Assembly (NCBI RefSeq): GCF_009905545.1
Contig: NZ_JAAALB010000014.1
Location: 1-64,000, forward strand
DNA: 64,000 nt
Source: Cellulophaga sp. BC115SP
GTDB taxonomy: Bacteria > Bacteroidota > Bacteroidia > Cytophagales > Spirosomataceae
Reading direction: 5' to 3'
The stretch's first letter is position 1. Each line of letters opens with the position of its first letter. Position numbers and translations under genes: made by a program. This document shows, one piece after another, positions 32,074 through 40,928 of the stretch. The notes under the pieces are model-generated. The model worked only from the letters and a program-made list of their open reading frames with translations. It was not told where the DNA came from and did no database searches.

Positions 32074-33975
32074 TTAGAATTTCCAACGTACGAAAGCTTC
32101 CATTGCTTCATATTCTGCTAGACCTAACTTGTTGTACAACTCTGCTGTACTCGCATTGCGGTCTTCAGCTCTTTGCCAGAATTCGCGTGAGTCTGTTCCT
32201 TGGAACGGTACACCATCTTTTTGTGATTGGTGTTTGAAGATACCATAACGCTTCTTCAATACTTGGTCTGGTGACATTGGAACCGCCATTTCGATTTGGT
32301 CGATGTCCCACTCTTGCCAAGCGCCTTTGTATAACCATACCCAACAGCTATTCATGTATTCACGGTGTTTCAAACGTGTTACAGCATCCATGATGGCATC
32401 CAAACATACTTTGTGAGTACCATGTGGATCGGCTAAGTCACCTGCTGCGTAAATCTGATGAGGTTTAACTTCTTCAATCAAATCCATTACGATTTGAACG
32501 TCAGCTTCACCGATTGGGTTTTTCTGCACTTTACCTGTTTCGTAGAATGGCATATCCAAGAAATGTACATTCTCTTTTGGAATACCCACGTAGCGACAAG
32601 TATTTTTAGCTTCTCCTCTACGAATCAACCCTTTGATGTAACGCACCTCCGAAGTATCCACTTCCGAATCTTTCTTGTTTTTCAAGAACTTCACTGCTTC
32701 ACGATAGATACGATTTGCTTTTGGATTGTTTGCTTCAAATTTTTCGTTAAAGTCAACCACAAATTCTGCAAAACGAAGTGCTTCGTCATCTGCTACGGCA
32801 ATGTTACCCGAAGTTTGGTACGCTACGTGTACATCGTGACCTTGGTCATGTAAACGTTGGAAGGTACCACCCATTGAGATAATATCGTCGTCGGGGTGTG
32901 GGGAGAAAATAATCACACGTTTCTTCGCTGGGTAAGCACGCTCAGGACGATTAGAGTCGTCGGCGTTTGGCTTACCACCTGGCCAACCTGTGATAGTATG
33001 TTGTAAATAGTTGAAAACTTCGATGTTAATATCATAAGCCTGACCATACAATGCTAACAAATCAGATAAACCGTTTTCGTTATAGTCTGAGTTTGTCAAC
33101 TTCAATACAGGCTTGCCAACTTGTAAAGCCAAGTGAGTAACGGCTTTTTTCACCATTGGACGATCCCAAGTTACGGCATCTACCATCCATGGAGTACGAA
33201 TGCGAGTCAATTGAGAAGCAGCCGAATTATCCAATACAAAAGCTGCATTGGTATGGTGCTGTAGGTAAGACGCTGGTACATCAGCAGATACTGAGCCTTC
33301 TACTGCACGAGCTACGTTTTCGGCTTTGTGCTCACCCCAAGCCAACAAAATTACGCGCTTCGCTTCCATAATTTTGTTGATACCCATGGTAATGGCTTTT
33401 TTTGATACTTTTGCCAAACCACCAAAATCACCAGTAGCATCGATACGTGTAGTAAGATCAAGAGTCATCAAACGAGTTTTTGAGTTTACCAATGACCCTG
33501 GCTCGTTGAAACCAATGTGACCGTTACGACCAATACCCAACAACTGAAAATCCAAACCACCATAGCGCTCAATTTGCTCTTCGTAGTCATGACAAAAATC
33601 AGCTACTTTTTCTAATGGCAATGTACCATCAGGTAAGTGCCAGTTGCCTGATGGAATATCCACATGGTCAAACAATTGCTCGCGCATGAAGCGTACATAA
33701 CTTTGTACTGCATCAGGCTCCATAGGGTAGTATTCGTCAAGGTTGTAAGTAACTACATTTTGGAAGCTCAAACCCTCCTCTTTGTGCATACGAATTAGCT
33801 CTTTATACACTTTTTTAGGAGACGACCCAGTGGCCAAACCTAATACAGCAGGTTTGCCTTCACCAGCTTTTTGGCGAATGATAGAAGCAATTTCTAACGC
33901 TACTGAGCGAGAAGCTTCGTCTGAGTTTGCGTAAATTTTTGTAGGGATACGTTCGTAGCTGATGGCCTGTTCCAT
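32074..33975 (-). CDS. nagB: Glucosamine-6-phosphate deaminase fused to PIG-L/LmbE deacetylase domain
   Basis: A 633-aa two-domain protein. Residues 1 to about 265 are a NagB/SIS-like deaminase: ATGSSPKKVYKELIR, the NLDEYYP motif with the catalytic Asp, GIGRNGHIGFNEPGS, and the SKKAITMGI segment. After a linker, residues about 345-620 form a zinc-dependent PIG-L/LmbE deacetylase (SPHPDDDIISMGG; later DPHGTH). The first part converts glucosamine-6-phosphate to fructose-6-phosphate and ammonia. This fusion is a recurring Bacteroidota architecture. The second domain may remove an acetyl group from an amino sugar, coupling the two steps, but that is inference. Monocistronic. Confidence 0.93.
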   Translation of the reverse strand: MEQAISYERIPTKIYANSDEASRSVALEIASIIRQKAGEGKPAVLGLATGSSPKKVYKELIRMHKEEGLSFQNVVTYNLDEYYPMEPDAVQSYVRFMREQLFDHVDIPSGNWHLPDGTLPLEKVADFCHDYEEQIERYGGLDFQLLGIGRNGHIGFNEPGSLVNSKTRLMTLDLTTRIDATGDFGGLAKVSKKAITMGINKIMEAKRVILLAWGEHKAENVARAVEGSVSADVPASYLQHHTNAAFVLDNSAASQLTRIRTPWMVDAVTWDRPMVKKAVTHLALQVGKPVLKLTNSDYNENGLSDLLALYGQAYDINIEVFNYLQHTITGWPGGKPNADDSNRPERAYPAKKRVIIFSPHPDDDIISMGGTFQRLHDQGHDVHVAYQTSGNIAVADDEALRFAEFVVDFNEKFEANNPKANRIYREAVKFLKNKKDSEVDTSEVRYIKGLIRRGEAKNTCRYVGIPKENVHFLDMPFYETGKVQKNPIGEADVQIVMDLIEEVKPHQIYAAGDLADPHGTHKVCLDAIMDAVTRLKHREYMNSCWVWLYKGAWQEWDIDQIEMAVPMSPDQVLKKRYGIFKHQSQKDGVPFQGTDSREFWQRAEDRNASTAELYNKLGLAEYEAMEAFVRWKF

Positions 33976-34057
33976 AGTTGTTTATGCTGCACGACTTGAT
34001 GCCGTGGTTGGTTTTCGTACTTAAATATTTTTATATGAAAATTGGGAATAGTTCTTC

Positions 34058-34264
34058 TTAATCTTTTTTGCTTACTACAATTAGCTCCAGTCCTAATACA
34101 CCAAGTACCTTATCGAGGGTCTTAAGCGATGGGTTGGCTTTGCCAAGTTCAATTGAATGAATTGTCTTGATAGCAACATCGCTCTTATCGCTCAGCACTT
34201 CTTGACTGTAGGAAAGTTCATTGCGTCTTTCTCTGATTATGTGGCCTAATTGTTCGAAGTTCAT
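34058..34264 (-). CDS. HipB/Y4mF-type helix-turn-helix regulator, orphan
   Basis: A 68-aa protein from the ATG 34262-34264 (MNFEQLGHI). An Xre-family HTH covers residues about 8-60 (SYSQEVLSDKSDVAIKTIHSIELGKANPSLKTL), and the ending LGLELIVVSK is typical of HipB antitoxins of HipAB modules. No hipA-like gene adjoins on either side: the next leftward gene is nagB and the upstream gene is a TonB receptor. It may be a relic, an orphan antitoxin or a plain regulator. The frame extends upstream to 34342, but a promoter-like box at 34296-34303 lies inside that extension. Confidence 0.82.
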   Translation of the reverse strand: MNFEQLGHIIRERRNELSYSQEVLSDKSDVAIKTIHSIELGKANPSLKTLDKVLGVLGLELIVVSKKD

Positions 34265-34339
34265 ATTACTTGATAATATATTACTTATTTCATGACAAAT
34301 ATAGAAACAAAATATTAAATAAAAAATTTTAATAAGTAA
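34265..34339 (-). promoter_or_regulatory. Promoter and repeated TTACTT sites of the HTH gene
   Basis: The minus strand has TATATTTG (plus 34296-34303), an exact -7 box. ATTACTT occurs at 34265 and 34280 in direct orientation, and TTACTTATT (34281-34289) is matched by an inverted AATAAGTAA at 34331-34339, so the promoter is bracketed by repeats. Autoregulation by the HipB-like protein is likely from the layout but unproven. Confidence 0.45.
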
Positions 34340-34802
34340 CATATTTCCGAATCATTAAAATTTTTAAAATATTTTTCATAAAAACCTCAAATATCTCTGT
34401 AAAAGACCCTTTACCCCTTATTTAATCAGTAATATTTTTCTAGTGATTTTAAAAAAATACGATTTTTAGGTACTCTTATGTTGAACCTATTATTTCAAAA
34501 AATAAATATCAGTAATATTTTACCTGTTAAATTATTTCAATGTTATGTTTTCGGAAAATAAATTTATAAATACAGTTTCCGTAGGGGCATATTGTTTTAA
34601 GCTTGTCAAAATATAGAAGGGTTGAAAATTGTTATTGAAAAAAAATCGAAAACAGAAAACAAAATTACTTTTTGGTAGTTATTCAATAACAATAAATACA
34701 TTTTAGTATAATAAATCGCACTTTCATTGAATTGGATATAAAAACTTTCACCAGTTTTTTACTTCACTTTCTTTACACAATCAATCACTTAATTACTTAT
34801 CC
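34265..34802. other. 538-bp AT-rich intergenic region
   Basis: No gene was seen. It includes the promoter and possible operator repeats of the HTH gene (34265-34339) and a repeated word ATCAGTAATATTTT (about 34425 and 34507). The right part presumably holds the TonB-receptor promoter (TTTGG at 34671-34675 and TACATTTT at 34697-34704, near consensus). Confidence 0.5.
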
Positions 34803-37181
34803 ATGAATGCATTTTTAAGAAACATTTGGGTAGTCCTATTATTATTTCCTCTCTGCCTACAGGCACAAAATCAAAAATTAACTGTCAGCGGCTATATCAA
34901 GGACACTAAAAATGGAGAAGGTCTTATTGGCGCCTCTGTTTTTGTAAAAGAACTTATGACGGGTACAACCACCAATACGTATGGTTTTTACTCACTCACA
35001 GTGCCAAAAGGAAACTACACTTTAGTGGTAAGCTCGGTAGGATACCGTAAAAGTATCCGTGAAATTAAACTCACTGAACAAAGCTTAAGCCTTAATCTTG
35101 AACTGCAAGAGGATGGTCAAGAACTAGAGGAAGTTGTCGTTAAAGCAAAAAGAGAGGACGATAATGTGAAATCGATGGAAATGTCGGTTAACAAAGTTGA
35201 AATGAAAACCATCAAAAAAATTCCTGCACTTTTAGGTGAAGTGGACTTGGTGCGTGCGATTCAGTTTTTGCCAGGCGTTACAACCGTCGGCGAAGGCGCT
35301 TCTGGCTTCAACGTACGTGGAGGTGGTGTCGATCAAAACTTAATTTTATTAGATGATGCGCCAGTTTATAACTCATCACACTTATTTGGTTTCTTTTCAG
35401 TATTTAATCCTGACGCTGTCAAAGACGTAAAACTCATCAAAGGGGGTGTGCCAGCTCAATATGGTGGTCGTGCATCTTCGATTCTGGATGTAAAAATGAA
35501 GGAAGGGAATGCCAAAAAATTGGAAATTAATGGTGGTATAGGTGTTATTTTCAGTCGATTGTCTATTGAAGCCCCAATTGTCAAAGACAAAGCTTCATTT
35601 ATTGTAGCGGCTCGTCGTTCTTATATCGATATTTTAGCCAAACCTTTCCTTACAGGAAACAATGCTGGTTCGAGTTTCAACTTTTATGACTTAACGGCTA
35701 AGGTTAACTATAATATAGACAATAAAAATACGGTTTTCCTTTCAGGCTATTTTGGACGTGATGTTTTCGGACAAGATTTTGGTTTTAACTGGGGTAACAG
35801 TACGCTTTCTGGTCGATGGAACCATGTATTTAGCGATAAGTTATTCTTGAACACAACGGCTTTTTACAGTAACTATGACTATTCTTTAGATTCTGATTTG
35901 AAGAATAAGCGTCCCAATAATGCTTTTAAATGGTCTTCTAATATCACCAATTTAAGTATTAAACCAGATTTTACTTATTATATTTCTCCCAATAATACCC
36001 TTACTTTTGGTGGACAGGTATTAACGTATAATTTCAAGCCTGGGTCGGCAACGGCTACCTCGCAGGGAGAGGCTCGCTCATTTGGTCAAGAGCGTAAAGG
36101 TGGCGTTGAGTCTTCGATATATGTAGGTGACGAATGGAAAATCTCACCAAAATTATCTGTTCAATATGGCTTGCGTTTTTCAAGATATGATTTTTCAAGT
36201 CAAGAAGATTTTTACTACGAAAGAAAATATGTGGGTGTGAGTGCTGATTTCCCTTCAGGATATGACTTGACATATATCCCCAATACAAAAGGAAAAACAA
36301 TCCAGACTTACCAAAATCTAGAGCCACGTTTCTCTATGAACTACAACACGGGTGACAACAGCTCAATCAAGGCTAGTTATAACCGTTTGGCACAATATGT
36401 CCACCTCATGTCAAACACGGCGGCCTCTACGCCTTTGGACGTATGGACGTCGAGCACGAATAACATCAAACCACAAATTGCAGACCAAGTAGCTTTGGGC
36501 TATTTCCAAAACTTTGGAGATAATATGTATGAAGCCTCTGCAGAGGTGTTTTTCAAAGAAATGCAAAACCAAATTGATTATGCCGACCGCGCCAATTTAT
36601 TTTTGAATCCTTCATTCGAAAAGGATTTGTTGTTTGGTAAAGGGCGTGCTTATGGACTTGAGCTATTTGTCAAGAAAAATCGTGGGAAGTTGACAGGTTG
36701 GATTAGCTATACGCTACAACGTTCGGAGAAAAAAATAGATGCCCTTAACAATGGAAACTGGTACTTCAGCCGTTATGACCGTACTCATACATTGAATATG
36801 TTGGCTCAGTACGAAATTAACAAAAAATGGTCATTCGGAGCAAACTTCGCCTATATCACTGGGGTACCATACACTTTACCCGAACAGCAGTTTGTGGTAG
36901 AGGGGCAAGTATATCCATATATTCCAGCAGGCACACGTGGTAATTTCAGAGTTCCTGCATACCACCGATTAGACGTTTCGGCTACCAAGAAAAACAAAAA
37001 AGCTTTATTTGGTAAAGGTGAATCAGAGTGGGTATTCTCGGTTTACAATCTATATAATCGTCGTAATCCATTCTCGATTTATACCCGTCCAAACGAAACA
37101 AACCCTGCTCAAACAGAAGCAGTTCAGTTGTCTATTATCGGTTCTTTTGTTCCAGCTGTAACTTATAACTTTAAGTTTTAA
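34803..37181 (+). CDS. TonB-dependent receptor with CarboxypepD_reg domain
   Basis: A 792-aa outer-membrane receptor. A signal peptide (residues 1-21, ending LQAQ) is followed by a CarboxypepD_reg-like domain (about 24-110; VSGYIKDTKNGEGLIGASVF), the plug domain (about 115-240; FNVRGGGVDQNLILLDDAPV and VPAQYGGRASSILDV) and a 22-strand-type barrel ending VTYNFKF with a terminal Phe. It probably imports a siderophore-like or oligomeric ligand using TonB energy. Paired 223 bp downstream with a DUF4249 lipoprotein, a combination that recurs in Bacteroidota, so they likely act together at the outer membrane. Confidence 0.93.
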   Translation: MNAFLRNIWVVLLLFPLCLQAQNQKLTVSGYIKDTKNGEGLIGASVFVKELMTGTTTNTYGFYSLTVPKGNYTLVVSSVGYRKSIREIKLTEQSLSLNLELQEDGQELEEVVVKAKREDDNVKSMEMSVNKVEMKTIKKIPALLGEVDLVRAIQFLPGVTTVGEGASGFNVRGGGVDQNLILLDDAPVYNSSHLFGFFSVFNPDAVKDVKLIKGGVPAQYGGRASSILDVKMKEGNAKKLEINGGIGVIFSRLSIEAPIVKDKASFIVAARRSYIDILAKPFLTGNNAGSSFNFYDLTAKVNYNIDNKNTVFLSGYFGRDVFGQDFGFNWGNSTLSGRWNHVFSDKLFLNTTAFYSNYDYSLDSDLKNKRPNNAFKWSSNITNLSIKPDFTYYISPNNTLTFGGQVLTYNFKPGSATATSQGEARSFGQERKGGVESSIYVGDEWKISPKLSVQYGLRFSRYDFSSQEDFYYERKYVGVSADFPSGYDLTYIPNTKGKTIQTYQNLEPRFSMNYNTGDNSSIKASYNRLAQYVHLMSNTAASTPLDVWTSSTNNIKPQIADQVALGYFQNFGDNMYEASAEVFFKEMQNQIDYADRANLFLNPSFEKDLLFGKGRAYGLELFVKKNRGKLTGWISYTLQRSEKKIDALNNGNWYFSRYDRTHTLNMLAQYEINKKWSFGANFAYITGVPYTLPEQQFVVEGQVYPYIPAGTRGNFRVPAYHRLDVSATKKNKKALFGKGESEWVFSVYNLYNRRNPFSIYTRPNETNPAQTEAVQLSIIGSFVPAVTYNFKF

Positions 37182-37404
37182 TCATAAAATTACCTTTAAT
37201 CCAAATTGGAGAAGGTAATAAGTTAGTGGGCAAAATTGCAATAATTTTACCCGCAATAGGCATTGAGCTATATGTCATAAGCAGAAAGTATAAATGTATT
37301 TCTAATAGTATTATGAATACAATTTTTGCCTAATGCGTATTAATGCCATTTTATTTTAGATTAATACTTAATGATATTTAAAGAATTTAACTTGTACTTA
37401 AATC

Positions 37405-38334
37405 ATGAAAAAATATATTTTAAATACTTTGATTGTACTTGGTACTTTGAGCCTCACAAGCTGTGAAGATGTCATTGATTTACAAGGCATTACCAATGCT
37501 CCGTCGATGTTAGTGGTGGACGGAAATGTAACCGATGTATCTACTAATCAAGTTATTACGCTTACGCAATCTCAAGATTATTTTAACAATGCTACTGTCA
37601 AGCCTGTCTTGGGAGCCGCGGTTACTGTAACAGATAGCGATGGGAAGATTTTTACCTTCAAAGATCTCAAAGGAGATGGCAAGTATGTTTGGACGCCAAC
37701 TACTTCAGAGCCTAAAATTGGTCAGGTTGGCAAAACCTACACGCTTAAAATCACAGCAAATGGTGAAACCTACCAGGCAGTTTCAGCACTCAAAAGAGTG
37801 CCTAAAATCGATTCGATTGCCTATCAATTTGACGAAGCTCGATTAAACCAAAGAGACGACGACAAAGGATATCCCAAGGAAGGATATGACGCACAATTTT
37901 ATGCACGTGACTTTACAGGTATTGGCGACTGTTACAGAATTATAGCTTATAAAAATGGAAAGATGCTAGAAATGAGCAATACTGTAGCTATCGCTTATGA
38001 TGCAGCAATCCAAAAAAGTAGTGGTGCTGCTGATGGATTAATCTTTAGCTTACCTGTACGCTCTACGATTTCGCCACAACTCTACTTAGCAGGCGACACA
38101 ATTAAAGTTGAGCTTCGTTCGATTACTGAAGGGCATTTTGACTTTTGGACACAGGCTAGACTTGAAGTCAACAACGGCGGTCTATTTGCAAGACCTTCTG
38201 CCAATATTCCAACCAATGTCAACAATGTAAACAGCAGCTCAAACAAAAAGGCTGTAGGTTGGTTTGGTACATCAGCGGTAAGTTTTTCACAAACCGTTGT
38301 AGATCCGAAAAAAGCTCAGATAGGGTTGAGATAA
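37405..38334 (+). CDS. DUF4249 family lipoprotein
   Basis: A 309-aa lipoprotein with lipobox LTSC and Cys20, followed by the family's opening EDVIDLQ..PSMLVVDGNVTD and beta-rich repeats. DUF4249 proteins are usually encoded beside TonB-dependent receptors, as here. Whether they capture ligand or regulate is not established. Transcribed with or shortly after the receptor; the downstream perfect hairpin at 38349-38416 ends the unit. Confidence 0.88.
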   Translation: MKKYILNTLIVLGTLSLTSCEDVIDLQGITNAPSMLVVDGNVTDVSTNQVITLTQSQDYFNNATVKPVLGAAVTVTDSDGKIFTFKDLKGDGKYVWTPTTSEPKIGQVGKTYTLKITANGETYQAVSALKRVPKIDSIAYQFDEARLNQRDDDKGYPKEGYDAQFYARDFTGIGDCYRIIAYKNGKMLEMSNTVAIAYDAAIQKSSGAADGLIFSLPVRSTISPQLYLAGDTIKVELRSITEGHFDFWTQARLEVNNGGLFARPSANIPTNVNNVNSSSNKKAVGWFGTSAVSFSQTVVDPKKAQIGLR

Positions 38335-38348
38335 AATATTAAGTGAAC

Positions 38349-38416
38349 AGTAACAAAGGTAGAGAGGCACAAAGTGATTAAAACAAATCACTTTGTGCCT
38401 CTCTGCCTTTGTTACT
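38349..38416. terminator. Long bidirectional hairpin between convergent genes
   Basis: The 31-nt arms (38349-38379 and 38386-38416) match at 30 of 31 positions around a six-base loop. The stem contains GGCACAAAG/CTTTGTGCC, the same word as in the octamer array at 57176-57247. Confidence 0.85.
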
Positions 38417-38428
38417 TTGAACCTATCT

Positions 38429-39766
38429 TTAAGCAAACTTCTGCTCAGATTCAATACCGTATTTGTATTTTTTACCTTTCAATTTTTCGTTTTGAATAGC
38501 ATTGATGAGTGATTTTACGACACTCTTCTTTACAGCGACAAAAGCCATAAAATCTTTGAGTTCAATCACTCCAATATCTTCTTTCTGTAAATTTCCTTTT
38601 TTAGCCAAAAAGCCTAACACATCTCCTTTACTCAATTTATCCTTTTTACCACCATTGATATATAGGGTAGTAAATTCAGAAAACGCAGGCGGAGTAGTAT
38701 TTTCAGGAAAAATAAATTCTTCTATTTTTTGGTTCAAATACTCCGGTTGGTGCTCATTTCTGTGCAAAAGTAAATATGCAAACCCTTCAGCATTCATACG
38801 GGCGGTACGTCCGTTACGATGCACAAAATCTTCGTTTTTGAGTGGTAAATGATAATGAATTACGTGTTTTACAAAAGGAATATCCAAGCCACGAGCTGCC
38901 AAATCAGAGGCTACTAAAAACTTCACACTTCCATTTCTGAAACGAATCAGCGCTTTTTCTCTATCTAATTGGTCCATTCCTCCATGAAAATAAGCGTTTT
39001 CGATACCCATTTGCCAAAGCAAATCGGAAGTTCGCATCGTTGTCTCACGATGATTACAGAAAATAATACTCGGCTCAGCGCCCAAATGACAAATCAATTC
39101 GAACAGACGATCTATTTTATCTTTTGATTCAGAAATAACTTTGTATAGTTTCAAATCTGGCTTTTCATCTTCTTCTCTAGTAAAGTTCAGCACCCAAGGT
39201 TGCGTAATTTTAGTAAACTCAGGAATCTTAATTTTAGCAGTAGCCGATACCAATACCTTTGTTTTGAGTTTACGCAAATGCCCATAAATAAACTCCATTT
39301 GGTCATGAAAACCCAAGCTCAAAGATTTATCAAATTCATCTAAAACCAATGTCTGAATACCAGATAAATCAAAAGTTTTGCGGGTAATATGGTCGGCAAT
39401 ACGCCCAGGCGTACCAATCAGTACAGCAGGTGGCTCGCTCAAGTTCTGAATTTCGACAGCCATGTTATGACCTCCATAACAGATATTGACTTTGAAACCT
39501 GTACTCATTTTGCGCCATACTTGCTCGATTTGTAAGGCAAGCTCACGCGAAGGCGCCAAAATCAAACATTGTACTCGTTTTTCCTCTGGTTTTAATTTGG
39601 TAAAAATGGGTAATAAAAAGGCAAGCGTTTTACCCGAACCCGTAGGTGCAAGTAACAGGGTATCAGGGCGATTCTGAATACTACGGAAAGAGTCCTCTTG
39701 GATTTGATTAAGCTGTTCAATTTCTAAATTGTTTAACAGCGATTGAATTTTATCATCTAATTGCAT
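38429..39766 (-). CDS. DbpA-like DEAD-box RNA helicase
   Basis: A 445-aa ATP-dependent RNA helicase from the ATG 39764-39766 (MQLDDKIQ). Motifs: Q-motif region ending QEDSFRS, Walker A APTGSGKT, PSRELALQ, TPGRI, and DEFD in place of DEAD (LVLDEFDKSL), SATAK, and C-terminal motifs DLAARGLDIP and HRNGRTARM. The last ~75 residues (TLYINGGKKDKLSKGDVLGF) are a DbpA RRM-like domain that binds 23S rRNA hairpin 92 in the known family. So a role in 50S ribosome assembly is likely. The DEFD variant is notable but seems tolerated in this group. Confidence 0.9.
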   Translation of the reverse strand: MQLDDKIQSLLNNLEIEQLNQIQEDSFRSIQNRPDTLLLAPTGSGKTLAFLLPIFTKLKPEEKRVQCLILAPSRELALQIEQVWRKMSTGFKVNICYGGHNMAVEIQNLSEPPAVLIGTPGRIADHITRKTFDLSGIQTLVLDEFDKSLSLGFHDQMEFIYGHLRKLKTKVLVSATAKIKIPEFTKITQPWVLNFTREEDEKPDLKLYKVISESKDKIDRLFELICHLGAEPSIIFCNHRETTMRTSDLLWQMGIENAYFHGGMDQLDREKALIRFRNGSVKFLVASDLAARGLDIPFVKHVIHYHLPLKNEDFVHRNGRTARMNAEGFAYLLLHRNEHQPEYLNQKIEEFIFPENTTPPAFSEFTTLYINGGKKDKLSKGDVLGFLAKKGNLQKEDIGVIELKDFMAFVAVKKSVVKSLINAIQNEKLKGKKYKYGIESEQKFA

Positions 39767-39915
39767 AATACAAAAGTACAAGCAAATGAGGAGATGTGAC
39801 TGGATAGACCTGAAAATATATTGGAAGGAAGCAGTAACATCAGGTAATTTTCAGGTTGGAGAATAAAAAAGATTTGAAAATTGTCACAGTACATGACTCA
39901 TCTTCAAATCCTCTA

Positions 39916-40152
39916 AGAGCATGTTTACATTCTATAAGTCCTTAAAAATAAATAAGTTTATATTTATTTTTCTGAAATCCTATTGTTTGAGCCGTAGGCG
40001 AGGTGGGTCGCCACTCCGATTAGGATTTCTTGACTTTCTTTTGCGGCCGCCGCTGCGGTTACTTTTCTTGTGTCAAGACAAGAAAAGTAAGGTGTGGCGA
40101 AGGGAAATTTCGTTTTTCAGATGAGAACCAAATAAAATTTTCAAACATACTC
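39916..40152. mobile_element. MITE-like element, copy 2 (237 bp)
   Basis: Inverted ends AGAGCATGTTTACA (39916) and TTTCAAACATACTCT (to 40152). The interior matches the copy at 10736-10941 (GTTTGAGCCGTAGGCGAG, TTTCTTGACTTTCTTTTG, TTACTTTTCTTGTGTCAAGA) but carries two GC-rich inserts, one around GGTGGGTCGCCACTCCG and one GCGGCCGCCGCTGCGG, foreign to this AT-rich DNA. It lies 11 bp after the stop of the LytTR gene. No ORF is credible within. Confidence 0.65.
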
Positions 40153-40163
40153 TAATTCAACCA

Positions 40164-40928
40164 TTACATTTCCCCTAACTGATTTTTGTCGATAAACTCT
40201 TTAAAAGCACGACGATAGGTATCACTAATAGGTAAATACGTTTGCCCTATTAGGACTTTTTCTTTGTGAATAGCATCGATGGCATCCAACGACACGATAT
40301 AGGAATTATGGATTCGAATAAATTTTTGTTCGGGTAGTTGTTCCTCCAAAGTTTTCAAACGTTGTAAGGTAACCACTTTTTGGGTTTTGGTAAAAATGGT
40401 CACGTAATCCTTCAAGCCTTCTACATAAAGGATGTCATTAAGTCTGATTTTGACCAATTTTGTACCATCTTTTACAAAAATATACGCTGGGCTATAATCC
40501 ATGATAGGTACTTTTTCATGAATGATTCGCTCGACAGTCGTAGGTATTTGAGTATTCGTATGCTCATTGCTACCTAATCGCTGACTAGCTTTTTCGACAG
40601 CTTTCAAAAAACGCTCGAAAGTAATAGGCTTGAGTAGATAGTCCATCACGTCGAGCTCATATCCTTCTAGTGCATATTCGGAATAGGCGGTTGTCAGAAT
40701 TACCAACGGTTTTTTTTGTAGAATTTTGAGCAAAGTAATCCCTGTAATTTCGGGCATTTGCACATCCAAAAATAGCACATCTACTGTATTTTCTCTCAAA
40801 AACTCAATCGCATCCAAGGGATTTGAACAGGCTTTTAACAAGCTTAAATAGGGCACTTTTTTTACGTATTCTGTCAAAAGATTGCGTGCCAATGGCTCAT
40901 CTTCAACAATCATGCAGGTGATATTCAT
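40164..40928 (-). CDS. LytTR-type response regulator
   Basis: A 254-aa response regulator. The receiver domain (about 1-125) has the acidic pair in VEDEP, the phospho-acceptor Asp in VLFLDVQMPEIT and the Lys in YLLKPIT. The LytTR DNA-binding domain covers about 145-250 (NDILYVEGLKDYVTIFT). LytTR proteins bind direct repeats upstream of targets; the adjacent genes and the divergent outer-membrane protein gene are candidates. It overlaps the kinase gene by four bases (ATGA), implying coupled translation. Confidence 0.95.
   Translation of the reverse strand: MNITCMIVEDEPLARNLLTEYVKKVPYLSLLKACSNPLDAIEFLRENTVDVLFLDVQMPEITGITLLKILQKKPLVILTTAYSEYALEGYELDVMDYLLKPITFERFLKAVEKASQRLGSNEHTNTQIPTTVERIIHEKVPIMDYSPAYIFVKDGTKLVKIRLNDILYVEGLKDYVTIFTKTQKVVTLQRLKTLEEQLPEQKFIRIHNSYIVSLDAIDAIHKEKVLIGQTYLPISDTYRRAFKEFIDKNQLGEM

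Noticed and set aside
39921-40124. 67-codon open frame within the second MITE-like element
   Set aside because: It reads through the repeat's palindromes and GC-rich inserts and is not conserved with the first copy.
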